Both the position numbers and the translations under genes were made by a program. Under the pieces are notes generated by a model, which ran no database searches, was not told the origin of the DNA, and was given only the letters and a program-made list of their open reading frames with translations. DNA of 64,000 bases. Origin: Elysia chlorotica. Lineage: Eukaryota > Mollusca > Gastropoda > Plakobranchidae. Below, one piece after another: positions 1-14,554 of this stretch. Location: positions 986,611-1,050,610 of the forward strand of contig RQTK01000023.1 in NCBI GenBank assembly GCA_003991915.1, given 5' to 3'. The first letter of the stretch is position 1; the number at the start of each line of letters is the position of its first letter.

Positions 1-104
1 ACAAACTTTTAGGCTGTGCCCAAGAGGCGTCTATTCAGGTGATGCTACTGCCTTATGTAACCAATGTACTGAGACAATGCTCTGTTTCGTCCATTCGTCC
101 ACAC

Positions 105-255
105 CTTTCTTGTCCACGGGCAGATTGGCGAGCTGTATGCAGCCTAGAGAGAAGCGCCTCATGCCATCCACAATCTGGTTGAGGTGGACCCCAGCATGCA
201 TCGACTTGGTTCTGCTCACGCGTTCCAGCAAGTTCTTGGCAGCTTGCACCCTCTC
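105..255 (-). CDS. ATM: ATM coding exon 49 (last in window)
   Basis: ERVQAAKNLLERVSRTKSMH then LNQIVDGMRRFSLGCIQLAN and LPVDKK. Matches human [39 protein letters not shown]. Acceptor CTGCCAG|GAG. The donor is uncertain: G|GTGTGG at 105 is taken, but the frame stays open to about position 66 and a later GT (for example CTCA|GTACAT) could be used. The kinase domain exons lie beyond the left edge. Confidence 0.9.
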
Positions 256-665
256 CTGGCAGTGAAAGATAACGATGTCATGGAGACTGAAATATGTTTT
301 AGGGCTTAAGTTACAAAAAGTTGGTCTTTCCAAAACAATCAAGAACTAACAGTAGGGAAAATGGAAGAGGACAATTAGAAAAGATATAAAGAGTGCAGAA
401 AGAAGAAAGATAGGTCAATAGAGGGAGAAAAAAGAGAGTTGTAGTCGAGTTGGTTTAACGTCCAACACCACTACCGTATAGGCTAAATTGTGGATGGGCC
501 ACAAAACTGACGTCTGACAACTTTATGTGCTGTCACACACGAGACAGGGCGGGGATACCATGACTCTTGTCTTAGTCGATTACAGTAAACTGACACCGAC
601 CCAAAAATTAGACAGACAGACAGACAGAGACAGTGAGAAAAACAGAAAGATGAAGGCAGAAATAT

Positions 666-742
<77 letters not shown>

Positions 743-3700
743 AGCCTACCTCCTCAATGCCAGCATCCTCTGTGGAGCCTCTGTTCCTGCCCTTCCCCTG
801 ATCCTTGTCTGCGGCAGTGAAGTCGCTGTCTCGGTGTGCGTGGGCCAGGGCTAGCACCACCCACAGCGAGTGGTGAGGGTGCTCCACGGTTATACGCTCC
901 AGCAACTGCACAAACAGACCAGCGTTATGTCACAGTGATAAGATGAGATATGCCTTTATTTATACATCCCATGAAAAATTTTGTTTTTAGCTATACATGT
1001 ACATGTTAATCAAGTTAACAGTAATAACATACATAACAAAGTTTTAAATAGACATATAAGTTCCTATTTTACTTGTTTTTACCTGTCGGTCTTTTACGTA
1101 GATTGTATAATTCAATTCCATTTACAGTAGTTATTAAATCTTGCATCTGTCTGTGCATAATTAGTATCGGTTTTAAATGGTAGCGCTTTTGTTTACCTGT
1201 GACTCTCGTGACAGAGATAAGGTTTCAATTTTAATTCATTAATTTTTGTTCACTTATGGTTGCATACTATTACGCAGCTTTACAGTGTTGCATTTTATAT
1301 CATTTTTATTATATTCTTTCTGATAATGAGTATATGCTGCATACTATTTACGTCTACATTTCTTCTTATGTATATTGTTTGGTTAAGATTTAACTTTTAA
1401 TATTTAATTTTTAATTGCATGCTGATTGATATGATGTATGCGTATTTAGTGTATCCACTGTAAAGCGCTTTGAGATTTTTAAAAATATTCTGAAAATGGA
1501 AAGCGCTAAATAAATGTAATTTATTATTATATAATATATAATCAAAGCTGTTGAGAAATATAGAAACCTAGCAAGTTGAACTTTAAACTAAAAACTGTAC
1601 ACTTGTTCTCTTTAAACAGTTTTATTAAACTTGAAGTGACGAAGGTAAAGAATGTGTTTTAAGCACTGAGCGTGCAGTGTATTTTTCCATGGTGAGAGTT
1701 TTTAACCCACAACGCACAATCATTTTGCAACCATTTTTACTTAACGCCTACTTGTAACCCAGCGCTGGGCACAACCTGGCCCTCAACTGTACCTGGGTGA
1801 GCGTGGAGTTGAAGCTGGAGTCGCGCGTGCCTGGCTTGTGCACCCCCATCCTGGCCGCCAGCTGGTAGACCAGCAGCAGGAACTTGTGGCTCTGCAGCCT
1901 GGGGACGTAGCCCTGTTGACAAACACACGAGTAGCAGTATTGTTATTGGCAGCCTTTGAGCTGTGAGCACCGCTGTGATTTTAGTTTGCTTACAAAGTCT
2001 GTGGGCTAACTGCCTGAACAGGTATTTTACCATGCTCTTTTAATAGCCCTTCACAACTCCGTGCCTAGATCCTTGAAATCATTACAACTAAGCCATAAAT
2101 TTGCAGGCACCATACCAGCAAGGTTGGAATATCAACTTTCTGAGTTTTGTATGGCTAATTCTAACTCTTATGAACATTCACTTTTCTTCCCATTACTCCA
2201 AAAAATCAAGATCTTGATTCTAGAGTTAAAAATTGTTTTGACATTGGATACATATGACACAACAACATTAGCATATCAATGTAATTGTTAGATCAGTATC
2301 AATGACAGTATACAGTTAAGAATAAAAAGCGCCAATTTGTTTTTAGCCTAAAAAGAAACAATAGTAAACTCTGTGGGACATTACTTTTGTGTAGGCTACT
2401 ACATAGTAGTGTTCAAATCAGCTGTTAACGGCTTGGAGAAACTACTAGATTCTAGAAACTACTCAAAGTTTGATTTACCTTTTACCATCAGCTTGCACAT
2501 ATGCTTTTGTGCTAGCACCTTCCATTTCAAAATAATAAATATCAAACTTTTAGAAATTCCCTACAATGGTGCCCACACAAGGAAGAGGCCTAAAGGCGTG
2601 GTGAAAAGGTTAAGAAGAGAGCCCTGAGGGGGCAAGCAGTGTTAATGGACACCTATAGCAGAGCCGACGTGTAGCTTACTTGAAGCGGGTAGAGCTCCAG
2701 TGACGTCATCCTCTTGGGATTCCCCTGACCTAGTTTCTCCCTACAAGTCTCTACACGCTACCGGTAAATTTGTTTGGCCTGCGTGTAACGTGTAGGAGGC
2801 CTTCTACACGTCGACACTTTAAACGTCTATTTATCCAAAATAAAGATTTGATTTTAAAAACCTAAAGTTATTTTTGCATTATTTTTTCAAATTCTAATTC
2901 ATTGAAAGAAGATTGGGTCCTAAAAGTAGATTTATTTCGACCGAAAAGTGGTTTCAAAATACATGCTTCTCAGATGTAGAGTTTTCGTTTGGGTATGGAT
3001 CTCTAGTATAGATCTAATGATCTTATTATGCTTTTTTGTTTGTTTTTGATTGTTGTCGAGACTGTGTAACCGCATTAATATATAATAGAAACCTAGATCT
3101 AGTTTTGATTAGATATACACCCACACTGTTTAAACTTAAAATAAAAACAATAACAAAAGCTACAAGTCGACCTGTGGGTTATGCTGCTATAAGGCGTTTC
3201 AGCCAAGCGATGACTGGTAGAGCGAGCCTCGTTTTCCTACACGCTACCGGTACACGTCAGAGCCACAAGTATGGTTGCTATAACTCTCTAATGAATAACT
3301 ATATAAGCTAGTTCCTGACATTTCTTGATAGGTCTGGCATTTCGAGATCTGTGCTTTGTGTATATAAGAGCAGAACCTGGTAGAGTAAAAAGACTGATTG
3401 ATGATTTTTGCAGAGAGAGGAGTGTTTATACTTCTGATTGTGTTGTAACATCCTGCCACATCGAGTGCTGTTACTGAGATCCATTATAGATCTAGATAAT
3501 TGTCAAATACTGATTTAGATCTGGACATTCTTGAGTCCAAGTCCACATGAATTAAACTATTCAACAATTGACCCACAACATGGTCCTGGACCAACTTCAA
3601 CAAATCAACGTCACACTCTGGAAATAAAGAAATTTTGTTTTGTTTTAATTATCTCCAAAATATAAATGTGCATTTAGAAATAGGACTTTTTGTTGCATTT

Positions 3701-6700
3701 CTAAGAAATCCTTACCATGACCATCTTGTTGATTGTCTCCATGGCCGAGTTGTCAAACCACAAGCCCAGGACGCGAGAGATGCGCAGGTCGTGCAGGTTC
3801 CCTCGCACCAGACACTGCAGGTAAGCGTCCAGAGCCTGATGCAGGAACCGCTCTCGATCTTCCTGTAACGCCGCCACTTCCTGCTCGTCAATCTTGATGT
3901 GCTTCCTGATGGTTTCCACTGTGATGCGACTGAGAAAGTTATAAGTTATAAGTATAATGTATGTCAATTCAAGTCTTGCTAGGGTATCTACCCCAATTCC
4001 TGGTATCATAGTGTGGTTTGTCAATAATAAATAAATTTGGGAAAAGAATCAACTTATGATATTGTATTGATTTTGTGAAATGCAAACCTATCTTCCTTTT
4101 GAGAGTCTACTTTGTTAAATGACATTAAAACATTCATATATGGCTTCATAAGCGTTAATCAAAGCTGGTGAGCTCTTATTCCCCCATTGTTTGTGGGGGG
4201 TTTTGTCATGAAAAAGCTGTCAGACTAAAGATTCTGAACAAATATAAAAAAAATATATATATAAACTGTTGTAATAAACCTAAGTTTTACATTCAACTCT
4301 GATCTTAATTCCTTAATCATTATTCATGATGACACAGATGTGGATTTAAAACTGCTGATTCAATAATGAGATATTTGTTTTTAAAGATTTATAATCAAGT
4401 GATTTTCCAAAATAGCAAGGGAAAGTAAGGACTACTGTGGAAACAAAAAAGTACTTTTTGTGTTGAATTGTTTATAATTTAATGTTGCTTTCATCTATTG
4501 GCCAAATATCTAAAGAAATTTTGTGAACATTGCTGCCATATTCAACTGTTAATGCCAAGGGGGTGGCGTTGGTGTAATGGTTAGGACATTGAACCTCTAT
4601 TGTGAAGGTAAAAGTTTGATGCTCTGTACCGACCCAGAACAGAATGGGTAGCTGAGGCAAAAGTAAAGTGTGACAAGAAAAGTAATGGCAACCTACCACA
4701 CAATGTTGTTTGCCAGGGAATACTAAAAAACAAAAACAAAAAACAAATCTGTTAAAAAGTACATGACAAACTTTGTTTCACTAAGTTCAGAAAAAACTTT
4801 ATCCAGAACGTACTTGCCTACGTGCAGCTTCTGGTACTCCTCCACCTCGGTCTTAGACTGCCTGACGAGCCTGCACTTTTCCTCGTAATCGGGCGACTGC
4901 ATGTAGTCCACTATCGCCTGGTACTGCTGGTCAGCAAAACTTGCTAGGGACGCAAACGCATGCAAGCCTGTTTTGTCCGACAAAGAGTCCTTATTTTTGC
5001 CCTTTATCAAATCTACTGCCTGTGTTTCAGAGAGATAAAGAATCACATCTATGATTAAAGGACATTTTATTGAAGGACTTTAAAGAAAAAGAAAGAGAGA
5101 TGTTGTTTACAGTAGTATTTAACTTGCAACAGTTTCAGAAACTTTACTTTCATATTACTTCTGAAAGTCTCTTACATTCTGTAAGACGTCCCCAGTAACA
5201 TGAATAAACTTGAGACTTCTGAAAGTCTCTTACATTCTGTAAGACGTCCCCAGTAACATGAATAAAATCTAGACTTTTTGGAGTGTCTTACATTCTGGAA
5301 GAAGTCCCCAGTAACATGAATAAAATCTAGACTTTTTGGAGTGTCTTACATTCTGGAAGAAGTCCCCAGTAACATGAATAAAATCTAGACTTTTTGGAGT
5401 GTCTTACATTCTGGAAGAAGTCCCCAGTAACATGAATAAACTTGAGACTTCTGAAAGTCTCTTACATTCTGTAAGACGTCCCCAGTAACATGAATAAAAT
5501 CTAGACTTTTTGGAGTGTCTTACATTCTGTAAGACGTCCCCAGTAACATGAATAAAATCTAGACATTTTGGAGTGTCTTACATTCTGGAAGAAGTCCCCA
5601 GTAACATGAATAAACTTAAGACTTTTTGGAGTGTCTTACATTCTGTAAGACGTCCCCAGTAGCATGAATAAATCTAGACTTTTTGGAGTGTCTTACATTC
5701 TGGAAGAAGTCCCCAGTACATGAATAAACTTTAAGACTTTTTGGAGTGTCTTACATTCTGGAAGAAGTCCCAAGTAACATGAATAAACTTTAGACTTTTT
5801 GGAGTGTCTTACATTCTGGAAGAAGTCCCCAGTAACATGAATAAACTTTAAGACTTTTTGGAGTGTCTTACATTCTGGAAGAAGTCCCCAGTAACATGAA
5901 TAAAATCTAGACTTTTTGGAGTGTCTTACATTCTGTAAGACGTCCCCAGTAGCATGAATAATCTAGACTTTTTGGAGTGTCTTACATTCTGGAAGAAGTC
6001 CATGATGACGCTCGGAGTCTCCGACTTGGTCTCGGCCAGCCAGTTCCCGTAGAGCACCAGGCTCTGCAGGTGGGTGTCCGGGTCACACGTCTGCTGCGAC
6101 TGGCTGCCTTGCTGGGGACGGCAAGCAAATCCACTAGTCACAAAATGCACAAAACTGAGAACTCAACTAAAAAGCACTATATTTATAATCACCCAAGTTT
6201 TACTGCTCTTGCCAAAGAGTGTCGCCTTGGGAGGTGTGCGTGCACCTGTGATCTCCAGAGCTATGCTGGCTGCAGATTTGTCTCCTGGTAGGGTCACCCA
6301 AGCCAGACAGATAGAAAGATAGGGCTGGGTCGTGTTCGTGAGAAAGGCTTTGACTCGCTACTCTGTACAACGGATCACAAGTCACTACTCCCTACTGGCA
6401 AACACGAGCCAGAGTGTTACATTCCACGTAGGCATGAGTCACTGTTCCATTCTAGTCCTCAAGTCACTTTCATTTTGTGATCGACGGTCATTGCTTAAGT
6501 GAGGGGCCCCCAGAGGCTGGCTTTTGCCTAGTGTCTGAGAACCTTCTAGTGACAGGCGTATTGTGGCGGGGCGGATCTGGCACTGTCAGGCGTCAGGCAT
6601 TCCACTGTTTCCACTGTTTGGCTACAAATAGAAACCTGGTTAGAACAGGCTAGATCTGGGTGGTGGGTCATTGTGAGCGAGGGACTGGTAGAAAGTATGG

Positions 6701-9700
6701 CAGCATGCACACTCGCACACTGTGTATCTGATGAGATACTATCATCTAATGTCTCTTAAGTTGTATTTGATGCACACAAAGCCAGGTATTTTGATGATGC
6801 ACTTAAACTATTACGACTTTAAAATATTTATATGATTTTGTTTCTTAACTATAATCTGGAACGGTGCTCGTTGTTATTGTATAACAAACAACAAGGTACG
6901 CTGGGTGGTTCACAGTATACTGACACCGACCAAACCAGTAGCAGACCAAATCTGACAAATAAAAATTTGACTAATCTCTCGATTCAAATTACGGACCTCC
7001 CGATCTGGAGAAAAATGCTGAACTGCTTGAGCCAGTTCGTCCAACTCAGTGTCTAGAAATTATGTCTCTAATAAGCTACAAATCTGTTGTTTATAAAGTA
7101 TGTCAGCAGTAAGCTAAAGCCATCAGCGTCCAAAAATTCTGTCACTAATAAGCGAAAACTCGCACCTTACCCACTCTACTCAGCGGCTTAATAATTAACA
7201 CACAATACAGGCGAGTCAATGACCCTGCATGTTGAGAAACCAACAAGGTTGGTTGGTTGGGTTGGTTTAACGTCCAACAGCAGCACTATATAGGCTTTAT
7301 TACGGACAGGCAATTTTGTGTGCTGCCACACACGAGACAGGGCGGGGATACCATGACTCCTGTCTCAGCCGGTCACATTATACTGACACCGACCCAACCA
7401 GTAGGGAGCGCAACAGCCAGAAATCGAACTCGGGACCTTTTGCGTCGGTAGCTGATGTTCTACCCCTAGACCACCGCGCCCCCCGAGAGAAACCAACAAA
7501 GCGCCGCCAGTAACAGACCTGTGTCTGAGGCCAGAGCAGGCCGTGCAGGATGGTTTTGGCCGTGTCCACCTCAGACCTGGCCCAGAACAGCTTGGCCTCC
7601 TCCAGCTGGAGCTGCTCCAAGGTCAAGGTCAGGTCCGTGCTGCCCCCCGGGCCCCGGGCACTGTGCTTCAGCTTCAGGGTCTGGATGGCTCTCTCTGCAC
7701 ACTGAAACAACATCGGGCTTGTACACAATAGCCATCTCACTTATCCTCTGTCTCTTTTTTTATTTTTATTATTTTTCATTGCCTTTTTAAACATATACTT
7801 CTTATCTGCCTTTTCTATCTATGTAAATTTTAAATTTTGTAAAATTTAATTCCAAGGGCAGCACTATACCTACTTAAAAAAACAAAAGTGTATGCCTTGG
7901 CAATATAAGATGTTGAAATAATACATCTTTTTACCTGATATTGAACCTTATGTAACCCTCAAGTTAGGTCAATTGAAAGTGATATAATTAAGATAAACTT
8001 TTGTCAGTATAATATATAAAACATCGCAATCTTACGTTTAATAAAAAAATAACTCAATGTCTAGAGCTTTGCATGCAAAGATGAAAAATGCTAGATTAAC
8101 CTCTAAGCTGCTTTGTAGACATGTTCATAATGTAGGTTCTAAATTAAATGAAATAATGTTTGATTAATAAAGACTTGGATTCATAGGACTGACATGGCTA
8201 GTGCATAAATCCTGAGCATTTCAAACTCATTACACTAAAATTTGCTACAGAGGCTCAAATCAAAGAAAGGACAAGGTGAAGCATTTTTATTGAGCCTTCT
8301 AGTGGTGACAATGAAACAAAAACTAGGAAAATTATTGCACATGATAATATTTTAATGAGGTTATCAAATCAAAGGTAATAACTGTCAACAACTCACTTAG
8401 AGACTTTACAATATAAAAAAAAAATGAAAAGTATTATTAATTTTAAAAATACATAAAATTTTAAAGCTAAATTGTTTCTCATTTCATGAGGGAATGAATC
8501 TGACTTCATCAAAGATTGACACCAAACGCGTTTGTTTTTTCAGTGGATTGAATGAATCCTTTATGCCAACCTGAAAGTACTTTGCTTTGCGACCACCTAA
8601 GGCCAAATTCCATAGAGCTTTGATCTCCATAGCTTCTCCCTGTTTCACACCAAGACTCTCAAGGGTTCGTCCTGTGGCCGACATCAGATGGAGAAGTGTT
8701 TCCTTGAAGCTGAACTCCACCAGTTGGCAGGACACTGGGATCGGATGATCCATCAAATACCTACCGGAGGTTAAGTATTAAAAAATAAAACATAAAAGAA
8801 AATATCCTTCGTGTACATGTAGTTACCAGAGAAAAGCATGTAACAACACTAACCAAACTTTAGAAATCAATAAGCACATGGGAAAGTAACAATCTTTTCT
8901 GCCCTTGTCACATCTCTCCCTCTGGATATAACGTCTCATTGCTTCCCCTGGGGAGATTCTATACAGCAAAAAGCTGTGCTTTTCCTACCCCTAAAACAAT
9001 TGACATCAGAAAGAAGGAAATTTCAAATCAATCTAATAATGAGCCCCCCAAAAGAAACCTTTTGAATCAAATAAAACTAGTGTGTTTATCCTCCATGTAT
9101 AATAATGCTTGTATGGACAAAGGTTATGTATGGACCCTGCTATCAATATTGGCAAAAGCATTAAAGGGAGGTAGACACTGTACCTGCAACAACAACATGA
9201 AAGCTCCATAATATTTAAGTGAAATCTTTGAGCAAGATTTAATCTAAACTGCTTATATGAGGCAACAAATTCATTCAAAATTAAGTGACACATATGTGAA
9301 AAAACAGGATTGGATTTTAGGTTATCAAGTAAATTAAAAGTGTCAAAAATGAAAAAAGTCAATATAAATAGTTGTTCCGACTAAAAACTAATAATATTAG
9401 CATCTTGCGCACAATTCACCATGATTCCCTGCATAAATAATGTGCAAAATACCCGCTGTCCTCTGTGTGTTTTTCCAGCATGAGCAGAACTTGCTCCAGA
9501 TAGCCCAGGCACTGCAGCTGGCTGAGGAACGGGTAGAGATGCATGCAGGTCTCTGCCGTGAGGTCAAAGCTGTGCACGACATTCAGTCTGGAAAGAAGAA
9601 CAGACAAAGTAAGGAAGCATGACCATTTTGGTTGGGAGGGTTGGGCTGGTTTAACGTCCAACAGCAGCACTATATAGGCTATATTGTGGACGGGCCCCAA

Positions 9701-12700
9701 GAGGACGTCTGACAATTTTATGTGCTGCCACACACGAGACAGGGCGGGGATACCATGACTCCTGTCTCAGCCGGTCACATTATACTGACACCGACCCAAC
9801 CAGTAGGGAACGCAACAGCCAGGATTCAAACTCAAGACCTTTTGCTTCGGAAGCCAATGTTCTACCCTTAGACCACCGCGCCCCCCGACCATTTTAGTGT
9901 ATTTTGGGTAGAAGGAATATGAACTGAAAATATGAGCCTTTTAATTCACATGGCAGAAATTTCCAGTGAATTTCTTTAATTCATATTGACAGGTGCTAAT
10001 GAATATCTTATACTACATAGATCAGTAATTATGCAAAGGACTGGACAAAAAGGTGAGTAAAAAAGTATAAGTACACAACATCTATGGAAAGCCACTCAAA
10101 TAAGAGACATGAGATGGAAACGGGTTTAATTTCAGTTAATAATTTACAGAATGACAGAAACACCTGGAGATCTGGTGTGAGATCAGCCATGCGTGCAGCA
10201 AGCCAGCTACCTGGAAGGGGGTCCACTGATGTGGATGTTGCCCCAGTACCTGCACGTTAATCAAAATACCGATGATGATGATGATGACTAGTAGCAGCGT
10301 AGAGAGAGAACAAACAGGCTTAGCAAAATCTCAGATTGTATTGGGTACTCCATAAAATGTGTGGGAACAGCCACAGACAGAAAGACCAATAACGTCCTCT
10401 TCTTCTCTATGTGTCCAGGCTCATGCTCTAATTGTTTCTTTGACTTTATTGATGATACACACCCACCTGGCAGCTTGCAGGCACTCAAAGGCGACATCCA
10501 AATGACCATCCTTGACAGATGTCAGACATGCATACACAGACTCGTGGAAAGGGGACTGCTTGGGCCGCCTGAATAACAGGGAAATGAAAAAAAATATTGA
10601 AACAGATAAAATTGTTTATCCATGTCAGAACAATACTGAAAACATTGAAACAGCTATACTTGTTTACGCATAAACACAACAGTGCAGAGACACAAGAAAA
10701 TAACCAGGCTTTACAAAAATCTATATCTCAAAAGCATCTCTAAAATGATCATAGGGCATAACAGGGAAATTATTACCAAATTTGACATAACTAAATCTTG
10801 TAAAAAAAATTATTAGATTTCAAATATATGGAAATGTTACAGAAAAAAATTATTTAAAAAAATTGAACTTGCAATGTTAACTACATGAATTTAGCACATC
10901 ATAATCAAAGTAAAATAACTGAAAAGGAGGGTTAACAAAATATTCTTTCCTTGGAAAATACTGTGACTTCATTCCTTTTGGAGATGATATCTTATAAGTG
11001 GCGAAGTTTCTAGCAGACCAGTCTCTCTTGCTAAAGCTGAGTTTCTCAAGGCTTCTAAATCCACTTTATTCTTACACTTACAAGCCCCAATCCTACCTTT
11101 GAGGCGGGCACAGGTCCCACTGTCCCAACTTCCAGGCGGCCTCGTAGGAAAACTCGTCTAGCTCGTCTTGATCCCGGCAGAATCTGCTCCCGCTGGGACT
11201 CGAGATTTGGCTCTGCATTTTCGGCAGGCACTGCTGGAGGAGGTAGTCTGCCCCACACGACTTCAGCACCTGGGGAGAAAAGACTTGCTTATCACGTACA
11301 GTGGAATCTGCTAGAGATAGGACCTGGTAAGATAAACTATGGCTTTATATAAACTATTTCTAAGGTATTGATACAATCTTTTTTTTATTACTTAATACAC
11401 TAATACACTGTTGAATATGAGCTTGAGATAACGTGTACTTTTAAATGCCATGGTTGAGTGTCTAAGTAAACCATGATTTTTTGTAGAGTAATATTAACAA
11501 ATTAACCGTCCTTCAAAACATATTTAGCTAACTTCTCAATTCTTTTGAGTTCTGTGCAAATTTAGTCACAGGAAAGGCAACAGTGGAGAACAAAGTCAGC
11601 TCTTCCTTACATCCTTGTCAAGAGATCTGATTATCTCAGGCATGTCTCTCTTTTGGACTAAATTAATAGGTTTCTTCCTTTTTTGGTTTTGGACTAAGTA
11701 GGTTTCATCCTTTTGATTTTATACAAACTTGGTTTATTCCTTTTTGTTTTGGACAAACTTGTTCTTGTTGTTTTTGACTAAGCTGGTTTTGTCTTTTTTG
11801 TTTTGTTTTGGTATATATTGGTTTCTTCCTCTTTGTTGTGGAATAACTTTCATTTATTTTCTCTGATTCTTAAAATGAACATTGAGAAATTCTCCCTCAA
11901 CTTCTCCAGACTAGGGAGGCGCGGTGGTCCAGGGGTAGAACATCGGCATCCGACGCAAAAGGTCCCGAGTTCGAATCCTGGCGGTTGCGTTCCCTACTGG
12001 TTGGGTCGGTGTCAGTATAATGTGACCGGCTGAGACAGGAGTCATGGTATCCCCGCCCTGTCTTGTGTGCAGCAGCACATAAAATTGTCAGACGTCCGTC
12101 TTGGGGCCCGTCCACAACATAGCCTATATAGTGCTGCTGTTGGACGTTAAAACCAACCAACTTCTCCAGACCAACCTGCAGTAAGTGAGTGGTATTCAGT
12201 GTGGGGTCGTTACACATGGCTATGTCAAGAGTGATCAGAGCTTTCTCTTGCTGCTGTTCATGCAAATAGGTCTCCACTCTGAAAACAAAATCCAAGAAAT
12301 CCTCAACTATTAAAATATCAATAAAATGCCAGAATCATTAATAAAGTTATTGGTATAATTTCTCATGAAGATAAAGCCTCTTTAAATTTTTTACTAGCAA
12401 GCTTTTAGAGTTTTATGGATCTTCGTTGAATTTTTTTAGATTCTCAAATCAAAACAAATTGTCCTCCTCATCGAGGAGGGTCGAACTGGCTCAAGTGGTA
12501 GAGTGTCGGTCTCCAGAAAGGTCCAAGATTCGAATCCAACAATCTGCAGATCCGATTTCGTCCTCTGTAATTAATTTGGTCTGTGTCAGTATGAGCGGCT
12601 GAGACAGTATCCCCGCCCTGTTTCGTGTGCGGCAGCACATAAAATTGTCAGACGTCAGTTTTGGGGTCCATCCTCAATAGAGTCTACATAGTGGTGACGT

Positions 12701-14503
12701 TGGCCTTTAATCCCACTCAACTCAACTCCCCTTCCTGATCGATATTTCTCAGTTCCATATATATACAAAAAAAAATTGACCTCCTCCTGGTCGATATTAT
12801 ATATCCTTATCAGACAGACAAAGGAGTGAATGTTCAGTGTATAATTATGTTACAATCAAACCTTGAAACCAGTAATTGTTAGAAAAGGCCTGAAAATTCA
12901 GTCATTCCCAAGTTATTCTTTTTTTGATTGGGTAAATGAATCACTTGGAAATGACTGAAGTTTCTGGGTTTTACTTTAGTATTATGAGTCTAGAGGAAAG
13001 ATGTGCTCCACAATACATTGGGTCCCCGACCTTGTGTTTATGTTGGTTTGTCTCCCTGCACCACAGCCGTATAGCCCATCAGGATCACCAATGGTTTTAT
13101 AGGCTTCCATCAAAACCGCTTCACATTTCTCTCTCTCCTTCACAGTCTGAAACTTTGGTGCCGATCTCCTACCTTGGCTACCACGTAACAAACCAGAGTT
13201 CATTTCCTGGGAATGCTGATTTTCCTCTGCTTGTCTGATGAACAAGTTGATATACAAAGTTAAACTGCATGCATGTTAGTGGAATAACATCTTTGCTCTC
13301 AAAGGAGCATTTGAAACAATATTTAAAAACCTCAATTTGCCCTCAAGTAGCCTAGACATAGTGCAGTAAATATAACAGTGCTATAAACCTTATCCCTGAC
13401 TGAGGATAGTTTTAAACAGTAAAATTGAACTTTGTATGGAGTCTACGTTTATAGCATCATTGCACTTATTACCTCAGAGCTTTTAGAATTTACCATTATT
13501 TACTTTAAAATACAACATTCCAAGCATGCTTAGGCAATATCTGGTTGATTACACAAATTGATTCTAGACAAGCGTCTCCATACATTCATGAACAAATCTG
13601 GAAAACAAAATCTTATATTTTGCCTCTATTACCCCAATAAAGATTTGTCAACACCTAACCCTTTAATGCCCCAGAAGAGTTTTGACAATACCTAACCCTT
13701 TAATGCCCCAGAAGAGTTTTGTCAACACCTAACCCTTTAATGCTCCAGAAGAGTTTTGTCAACACCTAACCCTTTAATGCCCCAGAAGAGTTTTGACAAT
13801 ACCTAACCCTTTAATGCCCCAGAAGAATTTTGACAATACCTAACCCTTTAATACCCCAGAAGAGTTTTGTCAACACCTAACCCTTTAATGCCCCAGAAGA
13901 GATTTGACAATACATAACCCTTTAATACCCCAGAAGAGTTTTGTCAACACCTAACCCTTTAATGCCCCAGAAGAGTTTTGTCAACACCTAACCCTTTAAT
14001 GCCCCAGAAGGGTTTTGACAATACCTAACCCTTTAATACCCCAGAAGAGTTTTGACAATACCTAACCCTTTAATGCCCCAGAAGGGTTTTGACAATACCT
14101 AACCCTTTAATGCCCCAGAAGGGTTTTGACAATACCTAACCCTTTAATGCCCCAGAAGGGTTTTGACAATACCTAACCCTTTAATGCCCCAGAAGGGTTT
14201 TGACAATACCTAACCCTTTAATGCCCCAGAATAGTTTTGACAATACCTAACCCTTTAATGCCCCAGAAGGGTTTTGACAATATCCAACCTTCTAATCCCC
14301 CAGTGTATCTCTGTGAAGAGGACTGCGGTAAAGCTTGCCCCACAGAACTGGGCAGCCCTGGCCAGATCCAGATAGTTCAGGTCGAGCCACATGTTGTTGT
14401 GCCACACGGTGTGCTGCCCATCTGGGCTGTGGGAGGGATCAAGTCCAACAATGCCACGGTGAATGGGTTGATAGAGAAATGTAAATTAGAGATAGAGAAG
14501 AGG

Positions 14504-14554
<51 letters not shown>

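Noticed and set aside
5150..5985. Possible CRISPR-like array (regular repeats)
   Set aside because: Units are contiguous without unique spacers and the sequence is animal; they are minisatellites. The same holds for 13630-14288 and 28275-28896.
11915..11990. Possible functional tRNA gene (A and B boxes)
   Set aside because: It is the head of a SINE with a core, tail and target-site duplication, and recurs at many sites.
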